From JADJXM01 sp937967285 (GTDB lineage Bacteria; Acidobacteriota; Blastocatellia; RBC074): a stretch of DNA of 64,000 nucleotides. Under the pieces are notes generated by a model. The model was not told where the DNA came from. It worked only from the letters and a program-made list of their open reading frames with translations, and ran no database searches. Position numbers and translations under genes: made by a program. The stretch spans positions 17,424 through 81,423 of the forward strand of contig JBFWQI010000026.1 in assembly GCA_050249535.1 (NCBI GenBank), written 5' to 3'. The first letter of the stretch is position 1. The number at the start of each line of letters is the position of its first letter. Below, piece by piece: positions 55,057 through 64,000 of this stretch.

Positions 55057-55734
55057 GTGTCCGTGCCGAGTCTTGTTTTAACTCTGATCTTAGTTTTGGG
55101 GCCGATCAATGCCGCCCAGTGGGGCGATCTGAGCGAAAATCGAATCATCGCCGGTTTGAAGGAAGCGCTGAACATCGGCACCGGCAACGCGATCAACCTG
55201 ACCGGCCGCCTGGACGGTTTCTTCCGGAACGCGGCGATCAAGATCCTGATCCCGCGACAGCTCAATACCCTGGCCCGCGGGCTGCGTGCGGTCGGGATGG
55301 GCGACAAAGTGGACGAATTCGAGATGAGCATGAACCGCGCTGCTGAGAAGGCCGCTCCGCAGGCGCGAAAGATCTTCGTCAACGCCATCAAACAGATGAC
55401 CTTCAACGACGCCCGGCGGATACTGACCGGCGGAGATACCGCGGCGACCGAGTTCTTCCGTGAAAAAACCTCGGACGATATCGCCCGGGCGATGCGCCCG
55501 ATCATCGGAAAGGCCATGAACGACGTCGGCGCCACTCGTCAGTACAAGGATCTGGTCGACCAGTTCAGACAGATCCCGTTCGCCAGAACCCAGTCGCTCG
55601 ACATCGACGACTATGTCGTCGACAAGACGCTCGACGGGATCTTTTACATGGTCGGCGAAGAGGAGAAGAAGATCCGCAAGAATCCGGCCGCCCGCGTGAC
55701 CAGCATCCTGCGCGAGGTCTTCGGTCGCCGATAG
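55057..55734 (+). CDS. DUF4197 protein
   Basis: This 225-residue exported protein has a signal peptide (MSVPSLVLTLILVLGPINAAQ). It matches DUF4197: AGLKEALNIGTGNAINL, then LNTLARGLRAVGMGDKVDEF, then NAIKQMTFNDARRILTGGD and ATEFFREKTSDDI. It is mostly helical; function unknown. The start is GTG 55057 with a very strong GGAGGTGAT site 5 nt upstream. It ends just before an intrinsic terminator and is convergent with the deacetylase-like gene. Confidence 0.9.
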   Translation: MSVPSLVLTLILVLGPINAAQWGDLSENRIIAGLKEALNIGTGNAINLTGRLDGFFRNAAIKILIPRQLNTLARGLRAVGMGDKVDEFEMSMNRAAEKAAPQARKIFVNAIKQMTFNDARRILTGGDTAATEFFREKTSDDIARAMRPIIGKAMNDVGATRQYKDLVDQFRQIPFARTQSLDIDDYVVDKTLDGIFYMVGEEEKKIRKNPAARVTSILREVFGRR

Positions 55735-55750
55735 CCTTGAGCATGGAGTC

Positions 55751-55770
55751 CCGCATTTATGCGGTTTTTT
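55751..55770 (+). terminator. Intrinsic terminator after the DUF4197 gene
   Basis: The hairpin CCGCA-TTTA-TGCGG is followed by six T residues, 17 nt after the stop codon. It runs up to the stop codon of the convergent gene. Confidence 0.85.
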
Positions 55771-57260
55771 CACTTCATCAGGATCGCCGGCTTGAGCGTC
55801 CACGCCTGAAGCCGGCCCAACTCCATGATCTTCGGGGCGCGGAACCCCTCGGGGAAGATCACCCAGCCCCACAGATTTTCAGAATCTGCAGCAACGTACC
55901 TGTCGGCGGTGAATCTGCCCTCGCGCACGCGGACGCGCGCGGGCGGGCGTCCCGAAGCGATCAGCTCCTCGATCACACCGGCCAGCGTCGCCAGATAATC
56001 GGCCGGCGAGAGACTGTCGACCCCGATCCACACTTCGTCGGGCAGACGGTTATTGTCCCGGATGAAACGCGCCGCATCGCGAGCCGCCGAAGAGAAGCCG
56101 CTCCACGGCAGTTCGGTCGGCCTCGATCGTCCGGCCGGCGGCAGGTGAGCCCGCGCCGGGCCGAACACGGTGACGGTTCCGACATCGGCCGGAGCGACGC
56201 CGCCTTCAACAAGTCCCGCGAGATATGAGTTGAGCAGAACGAAGGCGTCCGCAGCCGAAAGCGCGTATCCGTCGTAGCGCTGAAATGTTATCTCCGTCTG
56301 CATCGCGCGAGCCAGCGCGGCGATCTCACCCCGATTGAATCTGCGGCCGGGCGCCCGGTCTTCGTAGATCCTCATCAGTTCGCCTGCCGTGACGTAACGC
56401 ACGCCGGGCCGCTCCTTGACGAACCGGACGTACTGCTCGAAATCGCGAAATGCCGCCTCGGTCTCGGCGACGGGACGCAGCGCCGGCCGTTTCCATTCGC
56501 TGCGCGGCGGGTTGGCTCCGCGGCGGAAGTTGACCCCGTCCCAGAACTCCGTGTGGACCCACTCGCACGGATGATAGTAGATGCTGATCGTGCCGCCGCC
56601 CGCCGCGCGGAGCCTGTCGTAGACCGCCTGAAACTTCTTCCTGCCCTGCTCCAGGCTGTCGCCGCCGCTCAGCTCCATCCGGACGACCGTCGAACGCATC
56701 TTGAAGACGTTGAGCATGCCGCCGTAGTAGAACGGCTGATCGTCGAGTCCGACGTGCGAGCTTTCGTCGAGGTACATGCCGATGCCGAGACGTTTCAGCG
56801 CCGGATAGGCCTGCGGCGCCCAGGAGCTGCCCGGCTGGCCGTAACAGGTCGGCGTGACGCCGAAGATCCGCTGGATATCGCGCACGCCCTGCCCCTCGCG
56901 AGTCAGGAATTCCGACGTTCCGTCATCCCAGCCGGCATGCTGCAGATAGACAGAGATCGTCGGCTGCCCGCTGTGCGTGTTGGCGTGGTATCCGATCTCA
57001 TGCCGGTTGAGGGCATCGATGACGTCCTTTCTTCGGCGCTCTTCGAGCACCCGCGCCTTCTCTCCGACAACCTTGAACGTCGCGCGGATTCCGGCCCCTG
57101 TCAGGATCTCCGCCAGCCTCTTCGCCGCATCGTCGCTCTCGGGCAGGATGTAATCCTCTGTATCGAACCAGAGCGTGACGTAGATCGGCGGATCGCTCGC
57201 CTGCGCGTTACCGGTTGAAAACAGCAGAATGAGACAAAAGGTTACGATCAGCGATTTCAT
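55770..57260 (-). CDS. Exported polysaccharide deacetylase-like protein
   Basis: This 496-residue protein has a signal peptide (MKSLIVTFCLILLFSTGNAQA). The NodB-like barrel has WFDTEDYILP as the first metal/acid motif and the His motif IGYHANTHSGQP. Further parts are TPTCYGQPGSSWAPQ and SIYYHPCEWVHTEFW. A C-terminal region of about 170 residues (RRFNRGEIAALARAM onward) has no match I can name. It may deacylate or otherwise act on a polysaccharide in the periplasm. The first Asp of the classic TFDDG motif is kept as D in WFDTED. It is divergent from the TIR gene with a 127-bp gap. Confidence 0.82.
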   Translation of the reverse strand: MKSLIVTFCLILLFSTGNAQASDPPIYVTLWFDTEDYILPESDDAAKRLAEILTGAGIRATFKVVGEKARVLEERRRKDVIDALNRHEIGYHANTHSGQPTISVYLQHAGWDDGTSEFLTREGQGVRDIQRIFGVTPTCYGQPGSSWAPQAYPALKRLGIGMYLDESSHVGLDDQPFYYGGMLNVFKMRSTVVRMELSGGDSLEQGRKKFQAVYDRLRAAGGGTISIYYHPCEWVHTEFWDGVNFRRGANPPRSEWKRPALRPVAETEAAFRDFEQYVRFVKERPGVRYVTAGELMRIYEDRAPGRRFNRGEIAALARAMQTEITFQRYDGYALSAADAFVLLNSYLAGLVEGGVAPADVGTVTVFGPARAHLPPAGRSRPTELPWSGFSSAARDAARFIRDNNRLPDEVWIGVDSLSPADYLATLAGVIEELIASGRPPARVRVREGRFTADRYVAADSENLWGWVIFPEGFRAPKIMELGRLQAWTLKPAILMK

Positions 57261-57387
57261 GGCTCTCCGTTTGAGTTAGATTGATGGTCTGAACCTGCAC
57301 ACGCGCCCGCGAATGCGAATCATCTGCTGGCCAATATCCACGAGCGATATGTTATAGTCAACATCATACACACATCAGGTGATCGAC

Positions 57388-61286
<3,899 letters not shown>

Positions 61287-61309
61287 TTAAGGCTCCTGAG
61301 TGGAATTGA

Positions 61310-62494
61310 TCACAGACCGCGATGCCTGCGGGCCAGTTCGTTGATCAGGTCGTTGGCGCGCTGGTAATCGGAGAAGAGCCTCTCCTCGGCGCGAAAAGCC
61401 GGACTGTGCGCCAGCCGGCGACCGTTGACGATCATGGATCCGTGTTTCTTGTGCAGCAGTTCGTGATAGAGCACGTAATCGACCACGAATGCCGGAACCG
61501 ATGAATCGTCGAGCGTGATCGAGATCATGACGGTGTCGCGGCTGGGCTGATAGTGCCCGAATTTGCGCAATGTCGGAGTCCGGTTCCAGACGATCGCGGG
61601 CTTGGGCATCCCCCCGCCGAAGTATGTCGCATTGACGCGATCGAAGCTCTCGTCCAGATTGTGGATGTGACCGCCGGCCGAGGGAGAGAGGCTGGCGACA
61701 TACGAATCCATCTCGATCAGCACTTCGTTGAAGTCCTCTGAGACGGCGTACTCCTGAATGATCTGCTTGTCGGCCGAGTCGTTCCGGGCCATGGCGCTGC
61801 GCACGATCGCCTGCCAGACGCCGATCTCGGCGCTCATGAAACCCTGATTGGCTTTGAGCAGAAAGATATTAGAATATTGTTTGGCCTGCCAGATCGGATT
61901 CATGTTGATGAGCTGAACCTCGACCGTCGTCCTGAGACGCATCGGCGCGGCGCCGAGCGCGACCGATGCCAGTCGCAGCGATTCGAGATGCCGAACCAGA
62001 TTGTCCTCGTTCGAGAGGAGTTTGAGCCAGCTATAGATCTGTCTGGACGGCCCTTCGAGCGCCGACGGCGTCGCGTTATGCCTGGCGCAGATGCTTTCGA
62101 TTCCCCTGACCTGTGCGATGATCTCCTGACCGACGGAGTCCCGTTCCCGGGTCGAGACCAGCAGGGACGGAAAGTAACGCCACAGCTTCTGGACGAAATA
62201 GTTGCCGGTTTTGACGACATTCCTGATTCTGAAATCGGAGCGGGCAGACTCTCCGGCGCCCGGTTGACGAAGCGGCAGATTATCGAGATCGAGGTCCTTG
62301 AGGAATCGCCAGGCCAGCCGCGACGGCGCGGGCAGGTCGTCAGGCGTCCGGCCGTTGCGACGGCAGATCTCCTCGACATCGCTGACCAGCTTCCTCACGC
62401 TGCGCCTGAAGTTATCGGCCTCTTCCGGCGCGATGCCTTCCTGCAACCTGCCCTTGACCTGATTGAAAGCCCTGACCAGCCCCTGAATCTTCAT
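61310..62494 (-). CDS. SprT-like zinc metallopeptidase-domain protein
   Basis: This 394-residue protein has a long helical N-terminal part (about residues 1-270) with no family I can name. The C-terminal domain has the SprT-type zinc motif H344-E-L-L-H348 in YHELLHKKHG, with a third ligand candidate in LAHSPAFRAEE. SprT/Spartan-type domains cleave proteins, in eukaryotes DNA-crosslinked ones; the bacterial role is largely unknown. The phrase NATYFGGGMPKPAIVWNR before it is also as in SprT. It lies 23 nt after the DUF1080 gene start on the same strand and may share its transcript. Confidence 0.85.
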   Translation of the reverse strand: MKIQGLVRAFNQVKGRLQEGIAPEEADNFRRSVRKLVSDVEEICRRNGRTPDDLPAPSRLAWRFLKDLDLDNLPLRQPGAGESARSDFRIRNVVKTGNYFVQKLWRYFPSLLVSTRERDSVGQEIIAQVRGIESICARHNATPSALEGPSRQIYSWLKLLSNEDNLVRHLESLRLASVALGAAPMRLRTTVEVQLINMNPIWQAKQYSNIFLLKANQGFMSAEIGVWQAIVRSAMARNDSADKQIIQEYAVSEDFNEVLIEMDSYVASLSPSAGGHIHNLDESFDRVNATYFGGGMPKPAIVWNRTPTLRKFGHYQPSRDTVMISITLDDSSVPAFVVDYVLYHELLHKKHGSMIVNGRRLAHSPAFRAEERLFSDYQRANDLINELARRHRGL

Positions 62495-62884
62495 CTGCTC
62501 TGTTCAGCCATGGAAAAACATTGACACTTCCGATCGGCCGATAGTATAAGTCCGCATGCCCGAAACGACGCAATCAGGCGTCTTCCGAGGCTCTAAAACA
62601 GAAAGCGGGTTCGCATATGACTTTACGACGATCGGACCATTCGCCCGGCGGCGAACGGGTATCAAGTTTAAACCATTTCGAAAATCATTCAATCAGAGAG
62701 ACCGTTTCCCTCCGCTTCGCCTCCTGCTGTTGTTGCTGCTGTTGTTGCCGCTGATTTCGCCGCTCGCCTGAGCTGACCAATCACAATCAACTGAATAATC
62801 AGATCGCGCCTTGCAGGGACTGACCACGTCCGCGCCCGGCCGTATCGTTCTTTCATTTCCGTCACAAGGAGAGGAGAAAGTTCC
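62495..62884. other. Divergent promoter region between the SprT-like and ATP-grasp genes
   Basis: This 390-bp stretch holds a possible plus-strand frame of 71 codons (62556-62771) with a run of nine leucines encoded by a CTG/TTG triplet stretch near 62724-62755. The frame has no ribosome site and an odd composition, so I do not call it a gene; it could be a short leader. No other feature is clear. Confidence 0.4.
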
Positions 62885-63853
62885 ATGACCAACAATCATG
62901 ACCGCATCGGAATATTTTACGAACATCCGGAATGGTTCAAGCCGCTGTTCGCCGAGCTCGACAGAAGAGGCGTCGCATTCGACAGGCTGCCGGCCTTCGA
63001 TCATCAGTTCGATCCGTACGAGCGCGAATCGCCGTACGCGCTGATCGTCAACCGGATGAGCCCTTCGGCCTACCTGCGCGGGCACGCGCAGTCGATCTTC
63101 TACACGCTCGAATATCTCTCGCACCTCAAGGAGATCGGCGCGAACGTGCTCAACGGATACGACGCCTATCTGTACGAATTCTCGAAGGCCCGTCAACTGA
63201 GGCTTCTCGACCGGCTCGGATTGAAGCATCCGAAGGCGCGCGTGATCAATCATCAGTCGCAGGCGCCGGAGGCCGCGGAAGGATTGCGATATCCGGTCAT
63301 CGTCAAACCGAACATCGGCGGCAGCGGTGCGAACATCGTCCGCTTCGATACGCCGCACAGCCTGCGGGCCGCGGTCGAGGAGGGGACGATCGAGCTGGGC
63401 ATCGATCACACGGCGCTGGTGCAGGAGTATCTGCCGGCCGAGGGCAACAGCATCGTCCGCGTCGAGGTGCTCAACGGAGAGTTCCTTTACGCCATCCGCC
63501 TGCGCCTGACCAGCGAGGAGTTCAACCTCTGCCCGGCCGATTACTGCGTCACGGAGAAGCAGGTCCCTGAATCCGACAACTGCATCGCCAACCGCGGCGG
63601 CATGGTCGAGGGATACACTCCGCCGGCGCATGTCATCGAAGACGTGATCCGGATCGTCAATGCCGCCGGGATCGAGGTCGGCGGCGTCGAATACCTTGTC
63701 GACGCGCGCGACGGCCGGATCAATTATTACGATATCAACGCGCTCTCGAATTTCGTGGCCAATGCGCCCGAGGTGATCGGGTTCGATCCCTTCCCGCGAT
63801 TGGCGGATTTCATCCTGGCTCGGGCCGGTCTGCTCGAAGCGGCGGCCTGCTGA
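62885..63853 (+). CDS. ATP-grasp (RimK-like) ligase
   Basis: This 322-residue cytosolic enzyme of the ATP-grasp fold joins a carboxylate to an amine or thiol with ATP. The lid and P-loop-like segment is YPVIVKPNIGGSGANIVRF, followed by ALVQEYLPAEGNSIVRVEV, and the metal-binding end is GVEYLVDARDGRINYYDINALSNF, where the D-x-N triad is typical of the fold. The substrate is unknown; RimK-like proteins add glutamate or form peptides or cofactors. It has a strong AGGAGAGGAG region upstream of ATG 62885. It stands alone; no precursor peptide with a known graspetide motif is adjacent. Confidence 0.87.
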   Translation: MTNNHDRIGIFYEHPEWFKPLFAELDRRGVAFDRLPAFDHQFDPYERESPYALIVNRMSPSAYLRGHAQSIFYTLEYLSHLKEIGANVLNGYDAYLYEFSKARQLRLLDRLGLKHPKARVINHQSQAPEAAEGLRYPVIVKPNIGGSGANIVRFDTPHSLRAAVEEGTIELGIDHTALVQEYLPAEGNSIVRVEVLNGEFLYAIRLRLTSEEFNLCPADYCVTEKQVPESDNCIANRGGMVEGYTPPAHVIEDVIRIVNAAGIEVGGVEYLVDARDGRINYYDINALSNFVANAPEVIGFDPFPRLADFILARAGLLEAAAC

Positions 63854-63880
63854 GTACTTCGGAACATAAATATCTAGGAC

Positions 63881-64000
63881 TTACGCTTTAACCATCTTGA
63901 TCGATGGATTTTTGAGCTGCTGAATGAGGTAATCATCCAGCAACCCGTGTTTGATTTGGTAAACCGTGCGACCGGTTTGAACTGCAAGTTCTTTGAGTCT
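63881..64000 (-). CDS. C-terminus of a small DNA-binding-like protein (runs off the window)
   Basis: The minus strand is open from the window edge to a TAA at 63881-63883 and encodes about 39 residues: RLKELAVQTGRTVYQIKHG, then LLDDYLIQQLKN and a basic end. The pattern fits the end of a ribbon-helix-helix (CopG/RelB-like) antitoxin or a related small regulator. A transposase end cannot be excluded, since TAGGACTTACGC lies at the stop. The rest is outside the window. Confidence 0.5.
   Translation of the reverse strand, partial: RLKELAVQTGRTVYQIKHGLLDDYLIQQLKNPSIKMVKA

Noticed and set aside
62556..62771. A 71-codon frame with a poly-leucine run upstream of the ATP-grasp gene, considered as a peptide precursor
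   Set aside because: No ribosome site, no graspetide-like core motif, and the leucines arise from a simple triplet stretch; kept only as a note in the gap entry.

Overview
The window is a gene-dense, GC-rich chromosomal segment of a Gram-negative-type bacterium. Gene content points to Acidobacteriota, probably the Blastocatellia side, but this is inferred from style and not from a marker gene. The style markers are very long NHL/Ig/IPT secreted proteins, DUF1501 and DUF1549 cytochrome-type proteins, DUF1080 proteins, sulfatase, FG-GAP and PQQ propellers, menaquinone-type MenG, and tRNA genes with encoded CCA. Planctomycete-like families are also common here.

Layout. 1-1415: two oligopeptide-type ABC permeases. 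1551-7143: inactive-looking M16 protein, menG, tldD, tldE/pmbA and an L,D-transpeptidase-like protein. 7149-10244: FG-GAP protein, small membrane protein and a penicillin-binding transpeptidase with a very basic linker. 10600-13874: the canonical cdaA-cdaR(ybbR)-glmM cell-wall/c-di-AMP operon. 13891-15664: VOC and SRPBCC proteins. 15718-17639: an odd tightly overlapping four-gene cassette that starts with a stand-alone transposase-associated domain. 18172-18774: lexA. 19045-22830: two FGE/SUMF1-type proteins and an outer-membrane protein. 23276-32605: a giant (about 3100 aa) propeller protein with a recent 1.87-kb internal duplication. 32873-38000: MscS channel, uracil-DNA glycosylase, tRNA-Ala and tRNA-Asn with promoter and terminator, a DUF4143 ATPase, an ankyrin remnant and a fatty-acid desaturase. 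38252-47065: a sugar-salvage operon (sulfatase, ICMT-like, galT, IMPase-like, GHMP kinase, galE, DUF5060 glycosidase-like). 47082-54868: exported NHL, DUF1549, DUF1501, PQQ, FG-GAP and DUF1080 proteins. 55057-63853: DUF4197, polysaccharide deacetylase-like protein, a two-membrane-span TIR protein, DUF1080, SprT-like peptidase and ATP-grasp ligase.

The most unusual features are these. (1) A family of intergenic elements is built from two inverted arms of tandem 7-9-mers. Several begin inside the stop-codon region of one gene and end exactly at the start codon of the next, so they write the last residues of GalT, the IMPase-like protein and the TIR protein. (2) A TIR protein has a periplasmic Ig-like/OmpA-like part and a cytosolic beta-sandwich plus TIR tail, and is a candidate envelope-to-NAD signalling or defence protein. 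(3) There is a near-identical 623-residue propeller module duplication. (4) A 66-bp tandem duplication doubles the translation-initiation region of the uracil-DNA glycosylase gene. (5) The transposase-domain cassette at 15.7-17.6 kb is unrecognised.

All functional calls come from reading motifs and context; no database search was run.
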